Position numbers and translations under genes: made by a program. A stretch of DNA of 64,000 nt from Burkholderia sp. Ax-1724 (GTDB lineage Bacteria > Pseudomonadota > Gammaproteobacteria > Burkholderiales > Burkholderiaceae): NCBI RefSeq assembly GCF_011752995.1, contig NZ_VWWL01000005.1, positions 89,484-153,483 of the forward strand, written 5' to 3'. Below, in pieces: positions 36,131 to 44,823 of the stretch (within the stretch, counting starts at the first letter, position 1; each line of letters begins with the position of its first letter). The notes under the pieces are model-generated. The model searched no databases. It saw only the letters and a program-made list of their open reading frames with translations, and was not told the origin of the DNA.

Positions 36131-36481
36131 CTATGGCGCGTGGGTATTGGGCGTAAGCGGTTTGAAGTGCTCGCCGTCGCTACGGTTCGTGACGATGTAG
36201 CCGTCGCGCTTGCGTATCTTCATGAAGAAAAGCGCAGGTGCGGTATCGGGATCGCCGCCACATTCGCGCGAGTGTTTTTCGTGAACACCGACGATGAAAT
36301 AGCGCTTGCTGTCCGACACGTCGAATAGCAGGCATGGTGTGGTGTGGGTTGATAGGTGATGGGTCTGGGTAACGCTTGCGGCTTTGTCCGCGGCTTCATC
36401 CGCTGTGGTAATCGCGCGTGCCGATGCCGTGGCATGCGCGGCGGTGAGCAGCAGGCTCAGGGCCAATGGGCGGATCTTCAT
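36131..36481 (-). CDS. Small exported protein, unknown
   Basis: 116 residues with a signal peptide (MKIRPLALSLLLTAAHATASA). The mature part holds RYFIVGVHEKHSRECGGDPDTAP and FFMKIRKRDGYIVTN, with two cysteines (one near residue 50, one near 74) that could form a disulfide. Similar small periplasmic proteins are widespread in proteobacteria, but I cannot name a function. It may be cotranscribed with nothing; the next gene on this strand is 218 bases away. Confidence 0.75.
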   Translation of the reverse strand: MKIRPLALSLLLTAAHATASARAITTADEAADKAASVTQTHHLSTHTTPCLLFDVSDSKRYFIVGVHEKHSRECGGDPDTAPALFFMKIRKRDGYIVTNRSDGEHFKPLTPNTHAP

Positions 36482-36698
36482 GTCTTTCTGTGTTACCGGA
36501 TGGTTGGGTCTCCGGAAGTTATATATTTTTGAGGATGTAGTCCATGGGCCGTGGATAAATCTTCGACGAGGCGAGAAATCGCATCGGCGGCATCACGCTG
36601 AGCGGGCAAGTACCTCGCCGATTTCAACATCGTCGAATAGGCGGGCATGAGCGTCTCCGCTCGCGAAACACCGCACCACATCGGGGGGAACACAGGCA

Positions 36699-37031
36699 TC
36701 ACTGCGTGGATGAGGCCTGTCCCTTGTGCCGGTTCGCGCACTCCGACGTGAACGCCATGCTCGCCTGATCGGGCGTCATGTGCGGCGCGTCGGGGGCGTA
36801 GATCTTGGCGATGATCGCGTTGACGGCCTCGCGATCGGACGGGTCTTTGTAGTAATAGGCGGCCTGCTTGAGCGCCTGAGCCTGGGTCTTTTTGTGCGCG
36901 CGCCACGAGGCGACCTGGCCGGCGATATCGCCGAGCGCGAAGCATTGATCGCTGACGGTCTGCGCGACGGCCTGAGCGGCCGGCTGTGCCACACACAGCG
37001 CGACAAGCGCGGATACGACTACGCGTTTCAT
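36699..37031 (-). CDS. Small exported protein, unknown
   Basis: 110 residues from the ATG at 37031 (AGGA about 9 bases upstream). Signal peptide ends near AQAVAQ; mature part has two cysteines (SDQCFALGDIA and SECANRHKG) and repeats of short helices (QALKQAAYYYKDPSD, MTPDQASMAF). No family recognised. The in-frame extension to 37169 is arginine-rich and lacks a ribosome-binding site. Confidence 0.75.
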   Translation of the reverse strand: MKRVVVSALVALCVAQPAAQAVAQTVSDQCFALGDIAGQVASWRAHKKTQAQALKQAAYYYKDPSDREAVNAIIAKIYAPDAPHMTPDQASMAFTSECANRHKGQASSTQ

Positions 37032-37165
37032 TACCGGAATCCTGAGATGAGACGGGCGACGGCGCGGCGACGGTGATCGCCGTTGCCGCGTTCGTATGGG
37101 GTGAAGAAAGACGTAGTGTATCGGGAAGTGGGGCGGCGCGCTTTTAGGCGGACGGCGGGGCGCGT

Positions 37166-37477
37166 TCAATCGGGTTGATTGAGCCTATTGCGTGCGACGA
37201 ATCGACGCCGCGCGATAAAGCTGAGCAGGGCGATGATCGCCGCGATGCATAGGGATGACGCGATGAAGAGAAGCAGGATGCATGTGTCCTGAATGTCGAG
37301 GGCGTCGGGCTGGTAGTCGGCATATATCAAACCTATTGCGTGCCGAACGATTGCTGAAAGCCACGATGGTATGTCGAACGTGAAGTGTTGCAGAAGGAAC
37401 CGGGTTAGCTGCATGCCGCCCAGGCAGGACAGCGCGAGTCCGGCGAGACACCCGCCGATAAGTGTGAGACGTTTCAT
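37166..37477 (-). CDS. Small membrane protein, candidate Tlde1 immunity protein
   Basis: 103 residues with two hydrophobic segments (residues about 5-22 and 62-87) and a short basic tail. Its ATG overlaps the stop codon of the Tlde1-like gene by 4 bases (ATGA), so the two are cotranslated. Immunity proteins of periplasm-acting effectors are often such membrane proteins. The immunity role is inferred from position. A decayed 61-base copy of part of this gene lies at 38424-38484. Confidence 0.65.
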   Translation of the reverse strand: MKRLTLIGGCLAGLALSCLGGMQLTRFLLQHFTFDIPSWLSAIVRHAIGLIYADYQPDALDIQDTCILLLFIASSLCIAAIIALLSFIARRRFVARNRLNQPD

Positions 37478-37956
37478 CGGACTTCCAGGCGGCCGTATGC
37501 TTTCAGATGATCGCTACCCGGAATGGCGATATTCGGCTTGTGAGAGCGAATGTAGCGCTGCAGTCGTTCGAAGTCGTTGCCGTTTTTCACAGTGATGCAG
37601 CCGTCACTTTCGCGCATCGGGCCTTCAGCGTGAAGGCGAAAATTACCACGACGTATTCCGTCAATCATTGTGGTATCGCCTCCGTGAGCGTTCCATAGCA
37701 TGAACCATTTTGTTCGGTCGGTGCTACCAAGGTATGTGTCACTCAGATCGTGCAACCATCCCAATCTTCCACCCGATTGACGATCAACAATAAAGTACGT
37801 GCCAGGTGGAATAGCTCCAGTCATGGGGATCGAAACTGCGTTGGGATTGTCCCGACCCTTACCATGACCCGAATAGGCTTCGATCATTCCAAGTCCCAAA
37901 CAATAGAGGCCCGAAGTTTCACGATTATTGAGTGCAAAGGTACAGAATACAGACAT
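37474..37956 (-). CDS. Tlde1-like L,D-transpeptidase effector (DUF2778)
   Basis: 160 residues from the ATG at 37956, with GGAG 5 bases upstream. It has the DUF2778 pattern: TGAIPPGTYFIVDRQSGG, then the catalytic core His109 (FRLHAEG) and Cys120 in SDGCITV. DUF2778 proteins such as Tlde1 are type VI secretion effectors that alter target-cell peptidoglycan. No signal peptide, consistent with delivery by another machine. No type VI structural genes are visible in the window, so delivery is inferred. Overlaps the membrane-protein gene downstream. Confidence 0.8.
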   Translation of the reverse strand: MSVFCTFALNNRETSGLYCLGLGMIEAYSGHGKGRDNPNAVSIPMTGAIPPGTYFIVDRQSGGRLGWLHDLSDTYLGSTDRTKWFMLWNAHGGDTTMIDGIRRGNFRLHAEGPMRESDGCITVKNGNDFERLQRYIRSHKPNIAIPGSDHLKAYGRLEVR

Positions 37957-38423
37957 TTCTTCTCCGGCTACAGAAATTAGACGAGTAAACGTCGCAGACG
38001 CAACACAGATCTCGGTGTGTGACGGTGGCCACAGATGCACACTCGTTGCACAACGGCTAGCGATTCGGCGACTCTAATAGCCTGTCGATATTTGCGACCG
38101 TCGGCAAGTGCACGGGGGTATCGATCCGTGAATCTCGGTACTCGTCACTTCGTTCATGTCAGAATTTGAGCGAAAAATACCTGTGCTTACCATCTATTTT
38201 GAGTGTGGATAATGGGAGATGGCGACAACTCGTCCTTGAAGTCCAAGGCTATGCCGTATTGTTTTTCTCTTCTGATAAGAGTTAAAAATAGTCACAGATT
38301 GATTGAGACTGACTGGAGTTGCCCCTGTAACTCAGGATAACTACTATCGGCAACTCAGCAATCCCGCTGTAGTGCAGGTATCGACTTAAACCAAACAGCC
38401 TTCACGATTCCCGGGGCAGTTCA

Positions 38424-38484
38424 GATCGCCGCGATGCATAGGGATGACGCGATGAATAGAAGCAGGATGCGCGTGTCCTGAATG
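38424..38484 (-). pseudogene. Fragment of a duplicated immunity-type gene
   Basis: 58 of 61 bases match 37235-37295, which is inside the 103-residue membrane protein gene. The frame is not maintained in the surrounding sequence, so this is a remnant. Suggests a former second immunity gene or effector-immunity copy here. Confidence 0.75.
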
Positions 38485-38785
38485 ACGGTTATTGATCCTC
38501 TTCACAGCAATTATTTTTACATCCTGGCGTAAGCTGTAGTATGACCATCCTGCTGGTTTCTGCGTAGCTGGAAGGGTTTCCGAAGCTAACGTAATCTCAA
38601 AGAGGGGACAAACAGCCGTGTCTGGAACTGACGAAGGAAGAACGCGCAAACCTTGTGCCGATGGCGAGAAGTCGGCTTAATCAAAAGTGTTGCAAAGCGT
38701 TGCGAATCGAGTCCTAACTCTCAATCACATATCCATTGCTCCACGCCCCGAACCCCACCTCGACTTGCGACACCCCCAAAGAAAA

Positions 38786-38811
38786 AGCCGCTCTGCAATT
38801 CGCAGAGCGGC
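38786..38811 (-). terminator. Intrinsic terminator of the AAHS transporter gene (minus strand)
   Basis: Read on the minus strand, GCCGCTCTGC and GCAGAGCGGC are perfect 10-bp arms around a five-base loop, followed by TTTTTC. It lies about 55 bases after the stop of the transporter gene at 38866. Confidence 0.85.
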
Positions 38812-38865
38812 TTCGAAAAACCACCAGGCTCGCGGCCCATCATCGGGCCGCATCGCCGAAAAAGC

Positions 38866-40224
38866 TCAATGCCCGAATGATTCCGCCTTCGACGCATTCG
38901 CTTCCGCTACTTGCGGACGTGCTGCCTGTTTGATCAGCAGCGCGACACACGACAACAGACCGGCAACCGCGATCGTCGCGAAGATGCCGCTGAACGAGAA
39001 GTGGCGGCGCGTCAGTTCGGCCACGAGGAACGAGCCCGCGATGCCGCCGAAGCGGCCCACGCCGAGCATCCACGCGACGCCGGTGCCGCGGCCCGCGGTC
39101 GGATAGAACGCGGCGGCGAGTGCCGGCATCGACGATTGCGCGGTGTTCATCAGCACGCCGGCGATGAATACGATCAGCACGAGCGCGCCGACGTTGCCGG
39201 CTGCCTGGCCGATGAAGTACACGCTGAGCGCGGTCAGCGCATAGCAGACCGCGATAACGCGATTGGCGTTGAAGCGGTCCATCAGCACGCCGGCCAGCAC
39301 CGCACCGACGCCGCCGAGCGGGAACAGCGCGGAGATCAGCGTTGCGCGTTGCGGCGTGAGGCCGGCGTCTTTCAGCAGGATCGGCATCCAGTTGATCGAC
39401 GCGTAGAAGATCACGAGGCCCATGAAATACGCGAGCCACAGCATCACCGAGCCGACGATGTACGAGCGCGACAGCACGACGCCGAGACCCTTGCTGCCGG
39501 TTTGCGGCGCGGTTTCGGTCATCGTGAATGCGCCCGCCTGCACGGCGTCGCCGGAAATGCGCGCGAGTGCCGCGCGAATCCGCTCGACCGGCTTCTGGTT
39601 CGCGACCATGTAGCGCACCGACTCGGGCATCTTCGTGAGCAGCAGGACCGACAGCAGGAGCGGCGTGACGCCGCCGAGCAGCAGGACGCTGCGCCAGCCG
39701 AAATGCGGAATCATCCATGCGGCGAGGAAGCCGCCGAATGCCGCACCGAGCGGAAAGCCGCAGAACATCAGGTTGATGACGGTGGCGCGGCGGTTGTCCG
39801 GGCAGTACTCGCCCATCATCGTGACGGCGTTCGGCATCGCGGCGCCGAGGCCGACGCCGGTGATGAAGCGCAGCACGGTCAGTTGCTCGATGCCGGTCGA
39901 GAATGCCGACGCGAGGCACGCGAGCCCGAACAGCAGCACCGAGCCGAGCAGCATGCCGCGACGGCCGAGGCGGTCGGACAGCGGGCCGGAACCGAGCGCG
40001 CCGCACGCGAGGCCGAACAGCGCCGCGCTCAGCACGGGCGCGAGCGCGGGTTTGTCGATGCCCCATTCGGTGATGAGCGAGGGGGCGATGAAGCCGATCG
40101 CGGCGGTGTCAAAACCGTCCATCAGGACGATGATGAAGCACATGAAGAAGATCAGCCACTGGAACGGCGAAAACGGGTGCTCGTTGATAAAGGTTTGAAC
40201 GTTCACAGCGGTGCTGCGGTTCAT
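38866..40224 (-). CDS. AAHS-family aromatic acid:H+ symporter (PcaK-like, MFS)
   Basis: 452 residues from the ATG at 40224 (AGGAGA about 5 bases upstream). Twelve expected membrane segments, with LMDGFDTAAIGF in TM1 (the acidic DGFD of AAHS proteins), SGPLSDRLGRRG at the loop 2-3 motif, and RFITGVGLGAAMPN. Relatives import 4-hydroxybenzoate and similar acids. It shares strand with the tartrate dehydrogenase gene 647 bases upstream but is probably a separate unit. An exceptionally long perfect dyad lies about 170 bases upstream of its start. Confidence 0.93.
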   Translation of the reverse strand: MNRSTAVNVQTFINEHPFSPFQWLIFFMCFIIVLMDGFDTAAIGFIAPSLITEWGIDKPALAPVLSAALFGLACGALGSGPLSDRLGRRGMLLGSVLLFGLACLASAFSTGIEQLTVLRFITGVGLGAAMPNAVTMMGEYCPDNRRATVINLMFCGFPLGAAFGGFLAAWMIPHFGWRSVLLLGGVTPLLLSVLLLTKMPESVRYMVANQKPVERIRAALARISGDAVQAGAFTMTETAPQTGSKGLGVVLSRSYIVGSVMLWLAYFMGLVIFYASINWMPILLKDAGLTPQRATLISALFPLGGVGAVLAGVLMDRFNANRVIAVCYALTALSVYFIGQAAGNVGALVLIVFIAGVLMNTAQSSMPALAAAFYPTAGRGTGVAWMLGVGRFGGIAGSFLVAELTRRHFSFSGIFATIAVAGLLSCVALLIKQAARPQVAEANASKAESFGH

Positions 40225-40871
40225 GATGGTCTCCTGACTGCGAAAAAGCCCGACATAACGGGCGTTTTTTCTTAAGACCGTGTGCCGTCGGGTAGCGGCG
40301 CACGATGCCTGCACCTGCGGCGAACTGCTGGGCTTAGGCAATGAATCATACCCGCTGCGGTTCGCGTGCGGGAGCGTCGCCGGGATCGGCGTTTTGTTCG
40401 CGTGAAGAACGGTGATTCTTCACGCGAACGCGCGCCACTGTAAGTAATTTGATGGCAGCGGGCAACGGGGGATTACCCGAGATGAGAAACGCGCCTCGCG
40501 AAGGTGCGATAGGACTTCGCGATGGGGCTGATTCCGGAGTCGTCGAGCGGGCCGAACCTGAGGTGCGGATGCGCGGCTTCAGCGTGCGCGTGCGGCGATC
40601 TATTTCGCGTTGACGTCGAATTCACAGGTATCGACGGCGCGGATGTTCAACGGGTTCAACGGAGTGTGCGCGAAGGCGACGGCGGTGCTTTTTATCTCAC
40701 GATGCGCATTAGTTCGCATGGCAAATGAATCTGCCCGGCATGATCGATGTGATGGAACACGCGCATCGCTTCAGCGAAGTCGAATTTGCTTTGCCCGAAG
40801 GGCAGCGTATCCGCATGCCGAGGCTGCAATCCGCATTCGATTGGCAGCCCCAGGCAACACGCTCTGTCAGG
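40225..40871. other. Intergenic between tartrate dehydrogenase and AAHS transporter
   Basis: No gene is supported with confidence. Some plus-strand frames (40522-40728 and from 40725) read partly like protein and may be the remains of a gene, but they are broken and have no domain match. The notable feature is the dyad at 40396-40429. Confidence 0.5.
40396..40429. promoter_or_regulatory. Long perfect inverted repeat (14-bp arms)
   Basis: GTTCGCGTGAAGAA and TTCTTCACGCGAAC are exact complements around the loop CGGTGA. No T-run follows on either strand. Position about 170 bases upstream of the AAHS transporter start suggests an operator or a leader structure rather than a terminator. Confidence 0.5.
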
Positions 40872-41954
40872 TCACGCGAGCTTCGCCGCAATCGCCGCGC
40901 CGACCTCGCTCGTGCTTGCGCTGCCGCCGAGGTCGCCGGTATGCGGGCCTTCGGCGAGCGTCGCCTCGATCGCGCGCAGGATCGCGTCGTGCGCTTCGCG
41001 TTCCTTGCCGGTGGAGCGGCCGAGGAAGTCGAGCATCATCGCGGCCGACCAGATCATCGCGATCGGATTGGCGATGTGCTTGCCGGCGATGTCGGGTGCC
41101 GAGCCGTGCACCGGTTCGAACAGCGACGGGAACGTGCGGTCCGGATTCAGATTGCCCGACGGCGCGAGGCCGATCGTGCCGGTACAGGCAGGGCCGAGAT
41201 CGGAAAGGATGTCGCCGAACAGGTTGGTCGCGACCACCACGTCGAAGCGGTCCGGGTTCAGCACGAAGCGCGCGGAAAGGATGTCGATGTGCTGCTTGTC
41301 CCATTCGACGTCCGGATAGTGCGCGGCGATGCCGGCCGCGCATTTGTCCCACCACGGCATGCTGATCGCGATGCCGTTGCTCTTCGTCGCGACCGTGATC
41401 TTCTTGCGTTCGCGCCGCTGCGCGAGATCGAATGCGAACTTCAGCACGCGCTCGCTGCCGTGCCGTGTGAACACCGATTCCTGCAGCACGAATTCGCGCT
41501 CGGTGCCTTCGAACATCACGCCGCCGACCGACGAATACTCGCCCTCGGTGTTCTCGCGCACGATCCAGAAGTCGATGTCGCCGGCCTTGCGTCCCGCGAG
41601 CGGCGACGGCACGCCCGCGAAAAGACGCGCGGGGCGCAGATTCACGTATTGATCGAATTCGCGGCGGAATTTGAGCAGCGACCCCCACAGCGAAATATGA
41701 TCGGGCACGGTGTCGGGCCAGCCGACCGCGCCGAACAGGATCGCATCCATCGATTGCAGTTGCGTTTTCCAGTCGTCGGGCATCATCTTGCCGTGCTTCG
41801 CGTAGTAGTCGCAGCTTGCCCACTCGATATGCCGATACTCGAGTTCGATGCCGAAGCGTTTCGTCGCGACGTCCAGCACGCGCAGCGCTTCCGGCATCAC
41901 TTCGACGCCGATGCCGTCGCCCGGTATGACGGCAATCCGATATCTGTTCGACAT
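40872..41954 (-). CDS. ttuC: Tartrate/D-malate dehydrogenase (TtuC-like)
   Basis: 360 residues; AAGGAG 6 bases before the ATG. It belongs to the isocitrate/isopropylmalate dehydrogenase family: NAD-binding GDGIGVEVMPEA, catalytic IVRENTEGEYSS, FVLQESVFTRHGSERVLKFAF, and the signature NLFGDILSDLGPACTGTIG with the metal-binding Asp residues, then the family-specific MIWSAAMMLDFLG. TtuC-type enzymes oxidise tartrate or D-malate to oxaloglycolate or pyruvate with NAD. Tartrate versus D-malate preference cannot be settled from sequence. Divergent from a LysR gene. Confidence 0.92.
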   Translation of the reverse strand: MSNRYRIAVIPGDGIGVEVMPEALRVLDVATKRFGIELEYRHIEWASCDYYAKHGKMMPDDWKTQLQSMDAILFGAVGWPDTVPDHISLWGSLLKFRREFDQYVNLRPARLFAGVPSPLAGRKAGDIDFWIVRENTEGEYSSVGGVMFEGTEREFVLQESVFTRHGSERVLKFAFDLAQRRERKKITVATKSNGIAISMPWWDKCAAGIAAHYPDVEWDKQHIDILSARFVLNPDRFDVVVATNLFGDILSDLGPACTGTIGLAPSGNLNPDRTFPSLFEPVHGSAPDIAGKHIANPIAMIWSAAMMLDFLGRSTGKEREAHDAILRAIEATLAEGPHTGDLGGSASTSEVGAAIAAKLA

Positions 41955-42115
41955 GCTGTGCTCCTTCTGTGTAATGGGTGTGCAACGGGGTATTCAGCGG
42001 AGTACCCAACGGGTATCGACGTTTCAATGGCGCTTATTCTATTCTCGCTAATTGCGTCTACAATGCGCGCTTTGGTTAAACCACTGTACACGATTCGTGT
42101 ATAAAGAGCGCCGCC
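41955..42115. promoter_or_regulatory. Divergent promoter region, ttuC and LysR gene
   Basis: Contains two palindromes: TACACGA-T-TCGTGTA (42087-42101, perfect 7-bp arms) and TGGTT-A-AACCA (42073-42083). The first is 15 bases before the LysR start; both are good candidates for the LysR binding sites of this divergent pair. Confidence 0.5.
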
Positions 42116-43039
42116 ATGAATAGCGTCCCGTCTCCCGATCTCGGCGATCTGCGCGTGTTCTGCGAAGTTGCGCGCAAGTGCAGTTTCAGCGCGGCGGCCG
42201 AGGCGCTATCGGTCTCGGCCGCCTATGTCAGCAAACGCATCGGCGTGCTCGAGGCGACGCTCGGCACGCGCCTTCTGCATCGCTCCACGCGTCGTGTCGC
42301 GATTACCGAAGCGGGCGAGCGCGTCTATGCATGGGCCGAAAAAATTCTCGACGACGTCGATCAACTGGTCGAGGACGTCTCCACCACGCGCCGCATTCCG
42401 GGCGGCAAGCTGCGCATTTCGAGCAGCTTCGGTTTCGGCCGGCGCTTCGTCGCACCCGCGCTCGCACGCTTTTCGGAACGCTATGCGCAACTGAGCGTGC
42501 GGCTCGATCTGTTCGATCGTCTTGTCGACGTCGCAGGCGAGGGCATCGATCTCGACATCCGCATCGGCGACGACATCGCGCCGCATCTGATCGCGCGGCG
42601 GCTCGCCTCGAATCATCGCGTGCTGTGCGCGTCGCCCGATTATCTCGCGCGGCATGGCACGCCGCGGCAACTCGCGGAACTGTCCTCGCATGCGTGTCTC
42701 GCCATCAAGGAGCGCGATCATCCGTTCGGCTTGTGGCGGCTCACGGTGCGCGGCGAAGCGGTATCGATCAAGGTCACCGGACCGCTGTCGACCAATCATG
42801 GCGAAGTCGCCGTGCAATGGGCGCTGGCCGGCCGCGGCATCGTGCTGCGTTCGCTGTGGGACGTGCGCGGACTCATCGACAGCGGCCAGTTACGCCAGCT
42901 GTTACCCGAGGCGACTCAACCCGCCAACGTTTGGGCCGTGTATCCGGAGCGGCTCGCGCAGTCCGCGAAGGTGAGGGTATGCGTGGATTTTCTCAGCGAG
43001 GAATTCGCGCAGTTCGGCAGCACGCCGGCGGATCGTTGA
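42116..43039 (+). CDS. LysR-family regulator of tartrate/malate utilisation (TtuA/DmlR-like)
   Basis: 307 residues. The helix-turn-helix is CSFSAAAEALSVSAAYVSKRIGVLEATLG; the AAY instead of the usual QPA/PSV is seen in DmlR/TtuA-type regulators. The C-terminal effector domain follows. The gene is divergent from ttuC with 161 bases between, the classical LysR arrangement in which the regulator controls its neighbour in response to tartrate or malate. Confidence 0.92.
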   Translation: MNSVPSPDLGDLRVFCEVARKCSFSAAAEALSVSAAYVSKRIGVLEATLGTRLLHRSTRRVAITEAGERVYAWAEKILDDVDQLVEDVSTTRRIPGGKLRISSSFGFGRRFVAPALARFSERYAQLSVRLDLFDRLVDVAGEGIDLDIRIGDDIAPHLIARRLASNHRVLCASPDYLARHGTPRQLAELSSHACLAIKERDHPFGLWRLTVRGEAVSIKVTGPLSTNHGEVAVQWALAGRGIVLRSLWDVRGLIDSGQLRQLLPEATQPANVWAVYPERLAQSAKVRVCVDFLSEEFAQFGSTPADR

Positions 43040-43307
43040 GGCGGGGTACTCCGCGATTTGCGCAGCCGCTTGCATGGCTGACGAAGTGCTTTAGATGCCT
43101 TACTAAATAATTGCGCAAATTCCACTCGAAATGCTTTCGATTCATTGTCGTTTTAGCGTCACCATAGCGGGTAAAAATGCGCGGGCAATCAGGGAAATTA
43201 CCGGCTCTCTGACTCTTCACAGTTTCTATTGCTGCGCAAGTAACAATTAGTTAGGATTCGGCGTTATCGCGTATTCGTCAGCTCAGCGGCTTACCAATGA
43301 TTTTCGC

Positions 43308-43928
43308 ATGAAGATCGAATTCACTCATTCCGCAGCGCCGCTAGAAAGTCCGGCAAGCCATGCCGGCATCGTGAGCTTGCGCACCGCCAGTGTCGCCGAC
43401 GAAGCGTTTCTTTGTGACGTTTTCGTGAGCACGCGTTGGGATGAATTCGCACGCACCGGTTGGGAGCCGTCTCGCATCGACGCGTTTCTGCGGCATCAAT
43501 CGCAGCTTCAACACACGTATTACCGCGAGCACTATCCACACGCTTTTTTCGACGTCGTGTTGGCCGGCGCGGAGCCGGTCGGGCGTCTGTATCACGCATG
43601 GCGGCCCGCGCAACTCGGCGACGAAGCCCGCATCATCGATATCGCCTTGCTGCCCGCATGGCGTGGCAAGGGCATCGGCACGCGGCTATTGCGCGCGTTG
43701 ATCGCCGGGGCGGTGCGCGAAGGCTTGCCCGTTACCCTGAACGTCGAGGCCGACAACCCGGTGCAGTCGTTGTACCGGCGTCTGGGTTTCGTGAAGCAGA
43801 GCAGCGAGCAGGACGGCGGCGTCTACGGGTTGATGCGCCGCGAATGCGCGCCGCTCGATATACAACTCGACGCGCGTGCCGTTTCATCCGTCACGTCGCG
43901 GGACGATGCACGGACGGTGTGCGCATGA
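43308..43928 (+). CDS. GNAT-family N-acetyltransferase
   Basis: 206 residues. The acetyl-CoA motif A is IIDIALLPAWRGKGIGTRLLRALI (consensus R-x-x-G-x-G/A satisfied by RGKGIG), followed by VTLNVEADNPVQSLYRRLGFVKQ, motif B. Acetyl acceptor unknown. The last 30 residues are not part of the fold. No clear link to its neighbours, though it lies just upstream of the giant-protein gene set. Confidence 0.9.
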   Translation: MKIEFTHSAAPLESPASHAGIVSLRTASVADEAFLCDVFVSTRWDEFARTGWEPSRIDAFLRHQSQLQHTYYREHYPHAFFDVVLAGAEPVGRLYHAWRPAQLGDEARIIDIALLPAWRGKGIGTRLLRALIAGAVREGLPVTLNVEADNPVQSLYRRLGFVKQSSEQDGGVYGLMRRECAPLDIQLDARAVSSVTSRDDARTVCA

Positions 43929-44256
43929 GAGAGTATTAAGCACATAATGAACAGGCAATAAATAAACAATAAGCAAACGATAAGCAAACCACAAGCAAGT
44001 AATAAGCAGGGCGCGGCATGATCGAATTGGACCACCGTGGAATTCATTAAAGCTTTCCAGAAATATGTCGTAAGCCTAACGATAGAGAAAAAGAGTCATT
44101 CCGTAGACCCGTATTAAAGCGACGCGCAACCGGGCTGTAAGCCACGGCGATGCATCACGGCAAATGCGCGCGAACTGAGAGCATGACAAGAATGACGGCA
44201 ACCGGCGCGCTGCATCGGCAGCACCACGGCGCGCGCGTTGCGATCGAGGGGGACCA
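43929..44256. other. AT-rich intergenic with short tandem ATAAGCA motifs
   Basis: About 330 bases without a gene. 43929-44110 is strongly AT-rich compared with its surroundings and holds ATAAGCAAAC twice (43969 and 43980) and ATAAGCA again at 44002. Probably the promoter region of the downstream operon; AT-rich DNA of this type is often bound by nucleoid proteins. Confidence 0.5.
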
Positions 44257-44604
44257 GTGTCGAACGCGGTTTCGGATTTGCCGGCCTACGATGCGCTGAG
44301 GGCGTCGCTTGGGCAGGTCTTCACGCTCGCGAGCGCGGACGCGGCGGCGTTGCCGCTCGTGCAGACGCGTTTGCTGGACGCATGGACGGGCCTCGCCATG
44401 AATGGCGAGCACGAGTGCTATTCGGCGAGCTTCGAGTTGCCGCCGGCGGTTGCGTTACCTCAGGACACCTATCGCTTCATCGCACCCGACGGCCGTGCAT
44501 GGCTGCTGTTCGTCTCGCCGGGCAGACCGCTCGAATCGGGCGCGCGGACGCTGTGCGCGGTGATTCATCGCAAGCGTTCGGCTTGCGCGGCGGATGCGGT
44601 GTGA
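44257..44604 (+). CDS. DUF6916-like small protein
   Basis: 115 residues with a GTG start and GAGGGGG 5 bases upstream. It has no signal peptide. The segment SASFELPPAVALPQDTYRFIAPDGRAWLLFVSP suggests a beta-rich domain like those annotated as DUF6916, which are frequently encoded next to phage-tail-collar (microcystin-dependent-type) proteins. Function unknown. First gene of the set that ends with the M50 protease. Confidence 0.65.
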   Translation: MSNAVSDLPAYDALRASLGQVFTLASADAAALPLVQTRLLDAWTGLAMNGEHECYSASFELPPAVALPQDTYRFIAPDGRAWLLFVSPGRPLESGARTLCAVIHRKRSACAADAV

Positions 44605-44823
44605 TGAGTCGCGCATTCCATTCTTCGCGGCGTTCCATTCGGCGCACGTGCAACGACATGCGGTGCGGCGCGCCGCACGCCGTTGCACGCGGCGCCTTGT
44701 ACGCAGCCTCGCATTCCGCCTTGCACCTTTTTCCCCATCGCATTTCGCATGCCGTCGCGTGCTGCGTTCCGCTCAGCCGCACGGCTCTTCCGTCGTTTTC
44801 GTTTTCTCTCTTCTGGAGGCAGC
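44605..44823. other. Spacer between DUF6916-like and tail-collar genes
   Basis: About 220 bases, Arg-codon rich in every frame and without a good ribosome-binding site until GGAGG at 44817. No gene supported. Confidence 0.5.

Larger units (their letters stand above)
37957..38865. other. Intergenic stretch with decayed sequences
   Basis: About 900 bases with no intact gene. It contains the degraded copy of the immunity gene (38424-38484), a 7-bp-arm inverted repeat (AGTTGCC at 38317, GGCAACT at 38349), and an intrinsic terminator for the minus-strand transporter near its end. The 38160-38420 part is A/T richer than its surroundings. Confidence 0.55.
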
